Positions 36,143-46,595 of a DNA stretch of 64,000 nucleotides are shown here, piece after piece (the stretch's first letter is position 1; the number at the start of each line of letters is the position of its first letter). A model generated the notes under the pieces. That model worked only from the letters and a program-made list of their open reading frames with translations. It did no database searches and was not told the origin of the DNA. The position numbers and the translations under genes were made by a program. The DNA is from Halovenus amylolytica (GTDB lineage Archaea > Halobacteriota > Halobacteria > Halobacteriales > Haloarculaceae), in NCBI GenBank assembly GCA_004015825.1, contig SAYS01000017.1, positions 1 through 64,000 on the forward strand, read 5' to 3'.

Positions 36143-38995
36143 ATGACTAAAGAAAAAGACAATCCCGCGCAAGAGAACTCGTATCGCAAGCTCAAGATAG
36201 AAGAGACTCTACCTACCAAGACCGTCGGAATTGAGAGCATAAAAGAGGGGAATCCAGAATCGATGTCTCCTCATCGGCGTATCTTCAAATGGTTTGCGCG
36301 TAGACCTACTGCAGCGACTCGCTTAGCGATTTTAGCTTCAATACTCCCACGTGAAACATCGAATGAAGAGTTACTCCAATTGATGGGGATTGGACCTCGC
36401 GAGAATATATCCGAAAATATTGACGATTACGTAGTTGAGAAATTCTCTACAAAAGATGAGAGGTCTGGTTCAGTTGAAGACCACTTCGGGTACGATTATC
36501 CTCACAAGACAGTGCCTAGTAAGAAGAAATCTGAGTCACTGCATGAAACTCTTCGCGAACATTGGGATGGAAAGCTACCCACAGTCTTAGACCCGACTGC
36601 TGGAGGAGGTACTATTCCGCTTGAATCGCTCCGTTATGGGCTTCCTACAATCTCGAATGAACTTAATCCAGTTGCTTGGTTGTTAAACAAGGTGATTTTG
36701 GAGTACGCCCCTGAACAGGGCTCTTTGGAGTCTGAAATCAGAAGCTGGATGTGCAAGATTGAGGACATTGTTCAATCCGATTTAGAGAGCTACTTCCCCA
36801 AGCGAAATGGAGTGCCACCAAATCAATACTTCAGAGCATACAGCCTTGATTGCCCATCTTGTGGTAAACGGGTAGCAGTCTCCAACAGGTGGTGGTTCAA
36901 TCAAAAGAAAGGGATTGCCTGCCGCCCGAATTTTGAGGACGGAGAACTCCAATTCAAAATAGTTAGTATCCCTGACGACGTTTCGAAGTCGGAGTTTGAC
37001 CCCAGCGAGGGGACAGTTAGTGGGGGTGACATAGAGTGCCCCCACTGTAGTGTAGTTACGGAGCGTGATGATGTTGTTAAACTCTTCCAGAATGGAGAGG
37101 TTGACTTCGAAGTTTGTGGAGTCCGGTTCTCCGAAAAAATAAATGGGAGTCAATATCATTCGCCCACTCATGAAGACCGTGAAGCTGTTCAAAGAGCTGA
37201 AGAAAAAATTGAATCCGAAATAAGTTTGGCGACGCTACTAACTACAGACAGATATGAAGGTTATTATGACCGCTCTGTGCCGTACGGCATAACTCAATGG
37301 AGGGATTTGTACAGTCCTCGTCAACTGTTGTCGTTTGCTACTTATCAGCAGGCATTTGAAGAAGTCAAGCCCGAGATTCAGTCAGAGTATGAACAACAGA
37401 GAGCAGAGGCAATTTTGACACTGCTCTCATTTATACCTATAAAACTCATAGAACGGAACTCACGTCTTCAGCCAATTGATATCCGACGTGGTTCTCCAAG
37501 TAGTATGTTGGGTAATAATGGATTTTTCTTCGTTTGGCACTTTAGTGAGAGTAATTTAATGGCAGGGTCATACAGTTATGCTTCTGAAGCAAATAATGTT
37601 ATTGACAACTATGAGAAAATAGTTGATTATGTATCACATGTCGAACAAGAAGAAGTGAGTGTCCGGAATGGCGATGCGGCTGACCTCCCGTATGACGATT
37701 CGTCTATTGAATCGGTTGTTATGGACCCACCCTACGGTGACAATTTAATGTATGCTGAGACCTCGGACGCGTTCTATGTGTGGTTTAGAGAGTATCTCGG
37801 CGATATTTTCACAAATGAGTTCAGCTCGCCTGAAACTAATAAACAAGACGAGGCTGTCGAAAACCCAATTATTGTATCTGCTTCAGAAGATGAGTCAAAA
37901 TCTGAGGCAGCACGTCAGCGGTATGAAAATAAGATGGGAGACATATTTGGGGAGACATACCGCGTCTTAGAACCGGGCGGAGTGCTGACTGTATACTTCA
38001 CAGACAAAGAGACTGCAGCATGGGACTCGCTCACGATGTCACTAATTAATTCAGGGTTCACGGTGACCTCAACACACACCATTACAAGCGAGATGCCCCA
38101 GAGAGTAGGGATGCAAGAGAGGTCTTCAGCGGATAGCACTCTACTCTTAACATGTCGGAAACCATTACAACGAGACACTCCAAAAAATAAATCCACAACA
38201 TTGTGGAGCGATATTCGCTCAAAAACTCAAAAAGTCGCTCGTGAGAAAGCAAATGAATTACTCGATTCGAACCTAAACCTTACAAAAACAGACACAATTA
38301 TTGGGGCATTCGGACCGACTTTGAGAGTATTCACTGAAGAGTATCCTGTAGTGGATATGCATGAGAATCCTGTTCGTCCTAAGAAGGCATTAGAAGAGGC
38401 CCGTACTGCAGTTGTTGAAGAACTTGTTAAGAGAGTGCTGGAAGGAAGTTTAGATGATGTTGACGGGCTATCTACATGGTATATTCTAGCATGGCTGGTT
38501 TATGAGCGTGATGCAATACCTTACGACGATGCCCGCCAACTGGGACTAGGGGTCGGAGTGAATATTGACGAAGCAAAAACTGATACCAAAATCTGGGGAA
38601 AGAGTGGTGACCAACTTGTTCTGAAAGGACATGACTATAGAGTCCGTGACTACACAGCTCTTGAATCTGGTGAGAAGCGTAGAAAAAGAGCTTATCCTGT
38701 TAATCCTCAGGACCAGTCGTTCAGTCACGCAATTGATGCAGTTCATGCAGCGATGAATGTGATAGACACAAAGGGTTCAGACTTCACATGGAATTGGTTG
38801 AACGAACGAGACCTTCAGAATCGCACCGCATTCAAAGAATGTATTAAGAGTCTTCTTCAAGTTCTTCCCGAAAGTCACAACGACTACCAGCTTTTACTCA
38901 ATTTAGTCTCTGGTGAAACAGGAGAACTCCTTGACATTTCACTTCCAACTGTTGGCGAGGAAAATGAATCTCGTCCAACTCTTCAGGACTTCTGA
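36143..38995 (+). CDS. DUF1156 DNA methyltransferase of the defence operon
   Basis: 950 aa. The N-terminal DUF1156 segment TVGIESIKEGN...RRIFKWFARRPTAATRLAILASILP is followed by the SAM-binding motif DPTAGGGTIPLESL at about 150-163 and the amino-methyltransferase motif DPPYGDN at 528-534. Two zinc knuckles (CPSCGKR and CPHCSVV) lie between. DPPY indicates methylation of an adenine or cytosine amino group. It probably marks element or host DNA as self. It follows 4 bp after the preceding stop. Confidence 0.9.
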   Translation: MTKEKDNPAQENSYRKLKIEETLPTKTVGIESIKEGNPESMSPHRRIFKWFARRPTAATRLAILASILPRETSNEELLQLMGIGPRENISENIDDYVVEKFSTKDERSGSVEDHFGYDYPHKTVPSKKKSESLHETLREHWDGKLPTVLDPTAGGGTIPLESLRYGLPTISNELNPVAWLLNKVILEYAPEQGSLESEIRSWMCKIEDIVQSDLESYFPKRNGVPPNQYFRAYSLDCPSCGKRVAVSNRWWFNQKKGIACRPNFEDGELQFKIVSIPDDVSKSEFDPSEGTVSGGDIECPHCSVVTERDDVVKLFQNGEVDFEVCGVRFSEKINGSQYHSPTHEDREAVQRAEEKIESEISLATLLTTDRYEGYYDRSVPYGITQWRDLYSPRQLLSFATYQQAFEEVKPEIQSEYEQQRAEAILTLLSFIPIKLIERNSRLQPIDIRRGSPSSMLGNNGFFFVWHFSESNLMAGSYSYASEANNVIDNYEKIVDYVSHVEQEEVSVRNGDAADLPYDDSSIESVVMDPPYGDNLMYAETSDAFYVWFREYLGDIFTNEFSSPETNKQDEAVENPIIVSASEDESKSEAARQRYENKMGDIFGETYRVLEPGGVLTVYFTDKETAAWDSLTMSLINSGFTVTSTHTITSEMPQRVGMQERSSADSTLLLTCRKPLQRDTPKNKSTTLWSDIRSKTQKVAREKANELLDSNLNLTKTDTIIGAFGPTLRVFTEEYPVVDMHENPVRPKKALEEARTAVVEELVKRVLEGSLDDVDGLSTWYILAWLVYERDAIPYDDARQLGLGVGVNIDEAKTDTKIWGKSGDQLVLKGHDYRVRDYTALESGEKRRKRAYPVNPQDQSFSHAIDAVHAAMNVIDTKGSDFTWNWLNERDLQNRTAFKECIKSLLQVLPESHNDYQLLLNLVSGETGELLDISLPTVGEENESRPTLQDF

Positions 38996-39003
38996 TTAGT
39001 TTG

Positions 39004-42000
39004 ATGCCTCTACAAGAAGTCGATTGGAATCGCGTATATGAGAGCAATTTCAGAGGTACCCAGTCACTTATTAGCACATTCTATCGTCCAATGCTTTCAA
39101 GAGCGGTTCAGTATGACCGTCTCGCTGGTTACCTAAGCCTCCAGAACCTCGCCGACGCCCTCCAAGGAATCGAAACCGCATTCGAGTCCAACGGCGAAAT
39201 CCGTATTATCGCATCGAAACGACTTAGCCAAGAGAACAAGCCAGTCCTGACTGACGATGCACCTCTCTCTGAGGAAGGAGAGTCACGACTTGCTCTCATC
39301 GCACAAATGCTGGATGAAGGTCGTCTCCAATTGAAAATTGGTGAGCCCCGAAACAACTCTGACTCGGGTATCTTCCATCCCAAGCTCGGTATCGCAACAG
39401 ACTCCGATGGAAACCGAATTTCGTTCGAGGGGAGCATCAACGAGACGTACAACGCGTGGTATCGCAACTACGAGCGATTCAAAGTTCACCGCTCGTGGGA
39501 CGAGGTTGAGAACGAATACATTGAGGAGGACGTGAAGACATTCGAGCGTCTCTGGAACGAAGAGCACGAGGATGTTGAGGTCACGAGTATCGATGAAGCC
39601 ATAGAGAGAGATATCCTTGACTGGCAGCCTGAATCCGACGAGGAGGTTGAGAAACACGTCGAGCGGCTAAAGAAATCTAGTGAACCGCCCGCTTCGGAGG
39701 CTACAGTTAGTCGTATTGCGGACGAACGCGGTCTCTTACCCGGTGCAGTACATCTCGCTGAGGACATCAGCCCGATTGACCCGTGGCCTCACCAGCGCGT
39801 CATTGCTGACACGGCCACAAGTATCTACCCCGAGAGCCTCCTCTTCTGCGACGAGGTCGGGCTCGGGAAGACCATCGAAGCTGGCCTCACCATTTCACGG
39901 TTGCTCACTATCGGCGAAGTCAGTGATGCCCTGCTGCTCGTTCCAGCGACCGTCCAGCCACAGTGGCAAGAGGAGCTGCTGGAGAAGTTCAACATCAACG
40001 CGTACTCCTACGAGTATAGCGGCGCACAGCGCGTTCTACGCGACGCCTACGGTGTCGAACACTCGCTTTCGGACTACGAGGTTCTCGATAGGTGGGAAGA
40101 TTCGCATATCGGTGAGTTCGTCTCCGACCGCGACGAACCCACGGTCGTCCTCGCCTCGTGGCATACGGCACGACGGACAGGAAACATGGGGATGTTCTCC
40201 CCGACAGTCCATTGGGAGGAGACTAGTAAGGGCGACCCACCTGAGGGACACTTCGACTGGGACTTGACACTCGTCGACGAGGCCCACCACGGTCGTGATG
40301 GAACGAACCTCTACAAACTGCTCACCGAACTACAACACGACACCGACTGCACGTACGTCCTCACCGCGACGCCGATGCAGCTAAAAATCACTGAGCTGTT
40401 CGACCTTCTTCGGGTATGTGACCTTCCCGAGGACTGGAACGACCGCGAATCCTTCGAGACGTACTTCGAGATGCAGCAAGACCTTGCTGAAACCCTCGAT
40501 GAAATCGATGCCGCTGGGTCGAGGACGGTCGAAGAAATCCTGCCCGACCTCGCGTCGAAATGGAACTTCGAGCCGTACGAAGGAATTACCCATCTTCGGA
40601 CGTGGGCAGGAATGATTCAGTCATTTGTACAGGCACACGATGATGTTGCCGAGTGGGTTGGAGACGAAATCGATGAAAGTGATTTTTCACTAAGCGAGCG
40701 TCGTCGTCTTGACCGAGTGCTCGGCACTGGAAGACTTGGTCCCAGAGACTGGAAAAATAAGTTCTCGAATCTTTCTGTAGATAGCCTTCGGTTCCTACTC
40801 GACCTTGGCGAGGAGACAACACCGGTCAAATCTCGTGTATTCCGAAATACCCGTGAAACTCTCCGTATGTGCCAGAGAGCCAATCTGCTCGATAAAAATA
40901 TCCCACGGCGAGATATTGAAACACGGTCAGTTGAGCTCGGAGACGCTGAACCGCTCTATGACCGTGTCGAGACATACATCACTGACGTGTATGACCAGTC
41001 AAAGAAACTGCTAGAGGGCAAGGAAAAAACGGCTATTGGCTTTGTGATGACGACATATCGACAACGGCTCACATCAAGCCTCCATGCGGTCGAGCAGTCT
41101 CTCCAGCGCCGTCGAGAAAATCTCCGTTCAGACCTGCGAGATGTATCAGAGGTCTCGGATAGTGACCTCCGGACAGGTGCGATTGCCGACCGCGAAGAGG
41201 TATTGCAGCGCGAGTATGGGATGACCGTTGATGAAATTGGTGCAACTGGGTCTGCCGGGGAACGTGTTCGTAAGTTCGAGTTGAATGAACTAGAGAACTT
41301 CATCGCACAGCTCTACGACGTTCCCGAAGACCCGAAATTAGAGCAGCTGATGCAAGACCTGAGTGAACTCAGTTCACTGGGTCGAGACACGGTAATCATC
41401 TTCACACAGTACACAGACACGATGGACGCTATCAAGCAGAAAATCTGTCTCAGTCACCACAACGTAGGTACTTACTCCGGTGGCGGTGGGGAAATATACG
41501 ATTCAGACCGCGAGGAATGGAGTGGTGTGAGCAAAGAGCGTGTGAAGCGCGAATTCACTGACCCTGATGGCGACCTTTCGATTCTCGTTTGTACCGATTC
41601 AGCAAGTGAAGGACTGAATCTCCAGACCTGTGATGCTATGATAAACTACGATATGCCGTGGAATCCGCAGGTCGTGGAACAGCGAATCGGTCGTATTGAC
41701 CGCATTGGTCAGAAGAACGAGACAGTGCTTGTTTGGAATTATATTTATGATGAAACGGTTGAAGAGGACATCTACGACCGTCTTGATGAACGTATTAATC
41801 TCTTCGAGCAAGCGGTTGGGCCTCTCCGTCCAATTCTGGACGGATTGGAAGGGGAAGTCCAAAGCGTTGCTATGGGAGAATCCACAAAATCTGGAGAAGA
41901 TATTGCTGCTGACGCTGAGAACCAATCGAAAGAAGTCCAAGAGAAATCGAAGCAGGTTGGACTCGCTCAAGAACTTGATGAGGTTCGTCCGGAGGAAATT

Positions 42001-42633
42001 ATCGAAGAAGCAAAACTCTACGGCTGGACTGGCACTCATCCAGATATTGGTAGTATTGGATATACGGACCGACCATTCGAACCCCTCATCGACCCCGATG
42101 TTGTCAAGCGACTCTTTACCCAGAGTCAGGTTCTTCGCAACAAAGGATGGACATTCGAAATGCTCGACCGGCAATTAACGGAAGATGAAGATGCACCTTA
42201 TCAGAAGCTCTATCGGCTAAGTATTCCAGAGGATGCGAACCCACCAGTTACCAGCGACCCACCAGCAGATACTGTTCAGGCGATGTTCGCTGAACCGGGC
42301 GAAGTTCTAGTCTCCTTTGACCCAGACGTATTGGATTGGTACCCTTCAGTAGTGATACCACTCCCCCATCAGGAACTATTCGATTATCTTCTACAGGAGC
42401 TTATTACAGAATTTGACGGTGTCACTGACGATGACATTATTCGAGTCGCCGGGAAATTCAGTGAAAGTGCTCCAGAGGTTTCTATGGATGAACCCGTAAC
42501 GGGCGAAGAAATAGTTGCTACATACGCCACAACTGCTGCCCGTCGTCTCACATTAGATGTTCCAGTGCCGAAAAAAACGGAAGCAGAGCGTGAAATCCGG
42601 GAATGGCTGGCTAAGTACAGCGAATTGTCGTAG
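39004..42633 (+). CDS. PLD-nuclease/SNF2-type helicase of the defence operon
   Basis: 1209 aa from ATG 39004 (a TTG precedes it in frame). The N-terminal phospholipase D-like domain has HPK at 125-127 and GSIN at 143-146 in the HxK...GSxN arrangement. The helicase core has Walker A DEVGLGKT at 283-290, LVDEAHHG near 425, and the C-terminal SASEGLNLQTC and QRIGRIDRIGQ. The order resembles the helicases of DISARM and related arrays. It probably translocates on and degrades unmodified invading DNA. Last gene of the operon; faces the GmrSD-like gene tail to tail. Confidence 0.9.
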   Translation: MPLQEVDWNRVYESNFRGTQSLISTFYRPMLSRAVQYDRLAGYLSLQNLADALQGIETAFESNGEIRIIASKRLSQENKPVLTDDAPLSEEGESRLALIAQMLDEGRLQLKIGEPRNNSDSGIFHPKLGIATDSDGNRISFEGSINETYNAWYRNYERFKVHRSWDEVENEYIEEDVKTFERLWNEEHEDVEVTSIDEAIERDILDWQPESDEEVEKHVERLKKSSEPPASEATVSRIADERGLLPGAVHLAEDISPIDPWPHQRVIADTATSIYPESLLFCDEVGLGKTIEAGLTISRLLTIGEVSDALLLVPATVQPQWQEELLEKFNINAYSYEYSGAQRVLRDAYGVEHSLSDYEVLDRWEDSHIGEFVSDRDEPTVVLASWHTARRTGNMGMFSPTVHWEETSKGDPPEGHFDWDLTLVDEAHHGRDGTNLYKLLTELQHDTDCTYVLTATPMQLKITELFDLLRVCDLPEDWNDRESFETYFEMQQDLAETLDEIDAAGSRTVEEILPDLASKWNFEPYEGITHLRTWAGMIQSFVQAHDDVAEWVGDEIDESDFSLSERRRLDRVLGTGRLGPRDWKNKFSNLSVDSLRFLLDLGEETTPVKSRVFRNTRETLRMCQRANLLDKNIPRRDIETRSVELGDAEPLYDRVETYITDVYDQSKKLLEGKEKTAIGFVMTTYRQRLTSSLHAVEQSLQRRRENLRSDLRDVSEVSDSDLRTGAIADREEVLQREYGMTVDEIGATGSAGERVRKFELNELENFIAQLYDVPEDPKLEQLMQDLSELSSLGRDTVIIFTQYTDTMDAIKQKICLSHHNVGTYSGGGGEIYDSDREEWSGVSKERVKREFTDPDGDLSILVCTDSASEGLNLQTCDAMINYDMPWNPQVVEQRIGRIDRIGQKNETVLVWNYIYDETVEEDIYDRLDERINLFEQAVGPLRPILDGLEGEVQSVAMGESTKSGEDIAADAENQSKEVQEKSKQVGLAQELDEVRPEEIIEEAKLYGWTGTHPDIGSIGYTDRPFEPLIDPDVVKRLFTQSQVLRNKGWTFEMLDRQLTEDEDAPYQKLYRLSIPEDANPPVTSDPPADTVQAMFAEPGEVLVSFDPDVLDWYPSVVIPLPHQELFDYLLQELITEFDGVTDDDIIRVAGKFSESAPEVSMDEPVTGEEIVATYATTAARRLTLDVPVPKKTEAEREIREWLAKYSELS

Positions 42634-42679
42634 ATTCTCTGGTTCTTAGTTGCAAGGCCACGTCGAATATCCGAATAAA

Positions 42680-44803
42680 TTACGCGATTGGACTCTGGCT
42701 CCAGTTCTCGTCGATATATTCATTTGCTTCTTGGATAGTCAACGGCTGAGCCGAAGTGCCTGTACGGACGTAGAACTGTTCGCTGTCATCTTCCTCAAAG
42801 AAAACAGGTTTTGGACTATTATCAACCCAAATCACACACACTTCTTTTCCATCAACCTCCTCGAATTTAGTATGGGTATACGCAGTAGCCATCATTTGCC
42901 CCAATCGGTCTGCAACTTCCTGCTGTAGTTGTAGGCCGAATGAATCTTTTCCTTTCTTCATCAGATTATAGTCTCGTTCAAGACCTTTGACTTCCTTTGT
43001 ATCGTCTTCAACTCCAATTACAATAGCTCCGCCCTCAGAGTTCGCCAGTGCTGCAATTTCCTTGGCTACTTCTTTCTTTAGCTCTTTATTTGCTTGCTCT
43101 CGATACACATCATACAGGAAGGTCTGTTTGAATTCTATTCGGGTATTTTCGCCTTTCTCGATAAGTTCCTCGGCGGATTCTTGCTCTCCTCCCCCTCCTC
43201 CCGTATCGCCCACTACTAAATCATCCATGTAATCGTTGATAGCTTCGGCCAAGAGTTCCCGTCGTTTTGCTAGGAAATCTTCATAGTTTTCCAGTTTCCA
43301 GAGCTCAGGATTGTCTGGAATGAATTGTGATTCCAACGCTTTTGGATGTGCTTCGACAATCTCTGGGAGATATTCTTCAGGGAGGTCGTCACCTAACTGT
43401 CTGTTCGTGGTTGGGGTTAAGAATGCCCGATTAGCAATTTCGTTAACCAGTTTTCGGTGCGTTGAGTTCCCCGAGTCGTATTCTTCGTAGAGTTTGCTCT
43501 TTGGGAAAATGTGATGAGATTCCAACTGATAGCTGCCTTTGAGTGGTTCGCCTGTTTTCCAGTCTACTGGGTCGTTTGCCCGGACAACTGTGCGGACCAT
43601 ATTGTAGAATCGACGAGTCCGTTTCCCTCGACCCTGCAGGTCAGACGCCTGAACTTCAATCCGACCTCTTTCATCACGTATTTCTTGTATCAGATGGTCA
43701 GTTGGGGAGTCGTTTGTCAAGAGCGACAGGTCATGTTCAACTGTCGTATCGGATGAGCCGCTATATCGGGACCACATCATTGCTGCATAGAGCCAGCGCA
43801 GAAACTGCGTCTTTTCTTCGTGGCTAAGTTGCTTATCTTGTTTATCTAAATAGACAATAAATGGAATCAGAACGTCTCGGGTGTTGATATAGTCTGAGTT
43901 CGGGATGTGCCCATGGTTCTGGAGAACGTTGACAACGTAATCAAAAATACCCCCATCCTTTGCCAATCGGTCCCACTTCGATTTGAGGTCTGCTTCAGGT
44001 ACATCATACACCTGCTCGTACGTCATGGTATCAGTCAGTGTCGCTATCATGCATTTTACATAGAAGTTGAGATTGAAGTCAAATCCCTGCTCGGCTAGTG
44101 AAGCCTGCTTGGCTTTCATATTCCGTCGGATATGAGCCCATTCTGCGCTCATGTGGGCCAACGCGAGTTCAGCATCACTAAGATGAGTTCCCTGTGAATT
44201 GATTTTATCGAAGAGGTCGATAGCCTGATGAATGTCTGCTGATTTTGGGAGAGTTTCGACGGGAATACTTCGGGTAGTTACACTCTGGAGTTGATTGAGC
44301 TGTTGGTTATACTTTTTTGAAAGGTCTAATACTTGTTCTGGCTTATCTCCGATTTTCTCTTGGGCAATCGAGATTCCGTCTATTTCTCCGTTGAAACAGT
44401 CTGTTACCTTAACCCACTCAACACCATCACGAGTCATTTTATTTTCAAAATGGAAATTACCAGTGTCAACGTTGAAGAAGAGATTACGAGGGTCATTGGC
44501 AATATCGTTTTCAGTATAGTACGGTGGTATCTCGTCTTTGACAAGCATATACAGGACAGTCAATCGCTGTTGTCCATCAAGGAGAACTTCAAACAGAGCA
44601 TGTTTCTCCTCCTCAATTGCGTCATTTTTAATTTCTGGTGGATTCTCGGTTTCCCACGTGAGGAGACCTCCAATCGGATACTGTCTGAAAAGTGAATTCA
44701 TCAGTTCTTTCGCCTGAGAATTCTTCCAGACAAATTCACGTTGAAATTCTGGCAAAACGATAGCGTTCGATTCAACGCGGTCAATGAGCTTACTGATTTC
44801 CAT
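42680..44803 (-). CDS. GmrSD-type (DUF262-DUF1524) nuclease fused to a Schlafen AlbA_2 domain
   Basis: 707 aa from MEISKLIDRVESN (an upstream ATG at 44857 was rejected). The DUF262 domain has LPEFQREFVW at 17-26 and the nucleotide-binding LLDGQQRLT at 74-82. A His-Asn nuclease part has LESHHIFPKSKL and ANRAFLTPTTNRQLGDDLP. The C-terminal part has NTRIEFKQTFLYD and ANSEGGAIVIGVEDD, the AlbA_2 signature. GmrSD enzymes cut modified phage DNA. The AlbA_2 extension is uncommon and could add nucleic-acid sensing. Confidence 0.88.
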   Translation of the reverse strand: MEISKLIDRVESNAIVLPEFQREFVWKNSQAKELMNSLFRQYPIGGLLTWETENPPEIKNDAIEEEKHALFEVLLDGQQRLTVLYMLVKDEIPPYYTENDIANDPRNLFFNVDTGNFHFENKMTRDGVEWVKVTDCFNGEIDGISIAQEKIGDKPEQVLDLSKKYNQQLNQLQSVTTRSIPVETLPKSADIHQAIDLFDKINSQGTHLSDAELALAHMSAEWAHIRRNMKAKQASLAEQGFDFNLNFYVKCMIATLTDTMTYEQVYDVPEADLKSKWDRLAKDGGIFDYVVNVLQNHGHIPNSDYINTRDVLIPFIVYLDKQDKQLSHEEKTQFLRWLYAAMMWSRYSGSSDTTVEHDLSLLTNDSPTDHLIQEIRDERGRIEVQASDLQGRGKRTRRFYNMVRTVVRANDPVDWKTGEPLKGSYQLESHHIFPKSKLYEEYDSGNSTHRKLVNEIANRAFLTPTTNRQLGDDLPEEYLPEIVEAHPKALESQFIPDNPELWKLENYEDFLAKRRELLAEAINDYMDDLVVGDTGGGGGEQESAEELIEKGENTRIEFKQTFLYDVYREQANKELKKEVAKEIAALANSEGGAIVIGVEDDTKEVKGLERDYNLMKKGKDSFGLQLQQEVADRLGQMMATAYTHTKFEEVDGKEVCVIWVDNSPKPVFFEEDDSEQFYVRTGTSAQPLTIQEANEYIDENWSQSPIA

Positions 44804-45049
44804 ACTGTGTAGCGTATGTGGAGAGTAAAATAACCAGTGGAGGTATTCCAGATACAAATACCATCCTGAATGTATTCTTTATGAGCGTGATTTAATTGCA
44901 GCAATGAAGGGGTATCCCAAGAGTGGGTGTCGTTCGGTCGGCACACATGGTTCAAAACGTTTAGTACATGGTTTGTTGTGAAACGGTCTCAACACGGTCT
45001 CACACGGGGGTTGATACAAAAATAAAAATCAATACTCTCGGCTAGTGAT

Positions 45050-45526
45050 TTAGACTGGTCCGACGACTGGTCTTTGTCTCGCACACTCTAGATTTTCCAA
45101 AAAGTGTTCTGACAATTCCTCAACATCGGACTTACAGTGAGGACAGATTCCAGCAAATTTTTCGCGTAAAATGGATAGCCCTGTATCCAGCTCACGCGGT
45201 TCCGCACCTCTTATATTTTCTGACATATACATTGTCGTTCCTGACCCGCCTTGTGGATGTCCCGGTCCTTCAAATGTTGCGAGGACTGTGAAGGGCAAAT
45301 GAAGTGGGTCACCAGTACCAACATCAATTGATACTAATTCGGCAGATGTTATATCAACGTATTGCTCAACTAAACCAACACTTCCAGTGTGAATGAAAAT
45401 GTATAAACTTTCTACATCGGAGAGAATTGGTTGGTATGAAATATAGATTTCTACAATCTCGTCAAATTCAGTTTTAATTACTTCTACTAACTTTTCTAGT
45501 TCAATTTTGTCGGTTTCAGTTATCAT
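45050..45526 (-). CDS. Hypothetical protein with C-terminal zinc-finger-like motif
   Basis: 158 aa. The first 110 residues alternate helix and strand (IELEKLVEVIKTEFDEIVEIYISY) without recognisable family. The end, GICPHCKSDVEELSEHFLENLEC, reads CxxC-x12-H-x6-C and may bind zinc. Gene-poor surroundings and AT-rich codons mark it as element DNA. No function proposed. Confidence 0.5.
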   Translation of the reverse strand: MITETDKIELEKLVEVIKTEFDEIVEIYISYQPILSDVESLYIFIHTGSVGLVEQYVDITSAELVSIDVGTGDPLHLPFTVLATFEGPGHPQGGSGTTMYMSENIRGAEPRELDTGLSILREKFAGICPHCKSDVEELSEHFLENLECARQRPVVGPV

Positions 45527-45983
45527 CTTGCAAAATTAACTACGTATTCATAGTTATATAAACCTATCGCATATTAGTAAAGAAATGTTGGACAAAACAA
45601 ACAAATAAACACATTTAGATTGGAAATTTACGGTAGTAGATACAATCTTTGAGATAGAAATAAAACATCTATAGATTCATCGTGTGAGCAGTGAAATTAG
45701 TATGGTGAATAAGACTGAAATTTGAAACAGATTTATATGTATGAGTATTGCCAATATTGGTCGGTTGATTAATGTCTGTGCGTACATACTTATCTAAACA
45801 TACGTGTGAATACAAATGCACACGCTCATTTAAACTAGCATTTACGCGTTTAAATGAGTATGTAAATATCTATGTACGTACTTGCTTAAACGGGGAAATA
45901 AGAATTCAAGATACGTACTCATATATTTCATTAACTAATTTTAATGCCAATCTTTTTTTAAACATGGATATGATATATTATAT
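45527..45983. other. AT-rich intergenic region with box pair, locus 2
   Basis: 457 bp. Contains the inverted pair at 45820-45863 and alternating TACGTAC motifs. A 78-codon frame (45772-46008) covers the repeats and overlaps the lipoprotein start; its sequence simply follows the palindromes, so it is not taken as a gene. Confidence 0.5.
45820..45863. repeat. Box pair, locus 2 (inverted ACACGCTCATTTAAAC / ACATACTCATTTAAAC)
   Basis: ACACGCTCATTTAAAC at 45820-45835 faces its reverse complement GTTTAAATGAGTATGT at 45848-45863 across 12 bp. The inner 11 bp arms (CTCATTTAAAC) are perfect. The same box occurs at 27299 and 49804. Confidence 0.75.
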
Positions 45984-46595
45984 GTGGGAGTCTCAAGGCG
46001 AAAATTAATTTTGGTGACAGGAACAACGGCCATGTTGGCTCTCGCTGGTTGTTCTGACTCGGATGACAATAGTAGGGAACCAGATTCAACGACAAATGAT
46101 GATGTTGCCGATGATGATAGTACAGATGATGACAGTGAAACACTGAGTGATGAAGAGCAACAAGCGATAGATGTTGTTAGACAGCATTATGAAGCCTCAC
46201 AGAGCGTAGAAGAGTTTAGTGACTTGGAAGAAGAGTATATTCCAGCCATCAATGAAATTCTATACAGTAATTCACCACTGCAAGGATTCTATCAATCTTT
46301 CACGGTCGGAGATGTTAGCTCTGTACGTTTTACGGTCCATGATGATATTGAGATGAGTATTACAGGAACGGACTTGACGGAAGAAGAAATTAGAGATGAA
46401 TTTGCTTTTGCTGATTCACTTTCTGAAGTTTCGATTGTGGATGTTGCTAATGAAAACTATAAAATAAAGACGATTCTGAGTAATGAGGCAACGGTATATA
46501 CGCGAGATAATCCCCCAGAAGAAGTCTCAGATGCAAAAAGTTCGCAAAAACGTCTTGTGACAATGGAGGATGGTGAGTGGGTTCTTGTAATGTAA
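45984..46595 (+). CDS. Tat-type lipoprotein of unknown function
   Basis: 203 aa with GTG start. The signal peptide VSRRKLILVTGTTAMLALAGC has twin arginines and a lipobox ending in Cys23, so the mature protein is probably Tat-exported and lipid-anchored on the outer face of the membrane. A Asp/Ser-rich linker follows (DDNSREPDSTTNDDVADDDS), then a globular part with no recognised family. Surface exposure suggests interaction with other cells or viruses, an inference. Confidence 0.65.
   Translation: MGVSRRKLILVTGTTAMLALAGCSDSDDNSREPDSTTNDDVADDDSTDDDSETLSDEEQQAIDVVRQHYEASQSVEEFSDLEEEYIPAINEILYSNSPLQGFYQSFTVGDVSSVRFTVHDDIEMSITGTDLTEEEIRDEFAFADSLSEVSIVDVANENYKIKTILSNEATVYTRDNPPEEVSDAKSSQKRLVTMEDGEWVLVM

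Noticed and set aside
45772..46008. 78-codon reading frame
   Set aside because: It follows palindromic repeat DNA and overlaps the start of a clear lipoprotein gene; the translated sequence has no halophile or family character.
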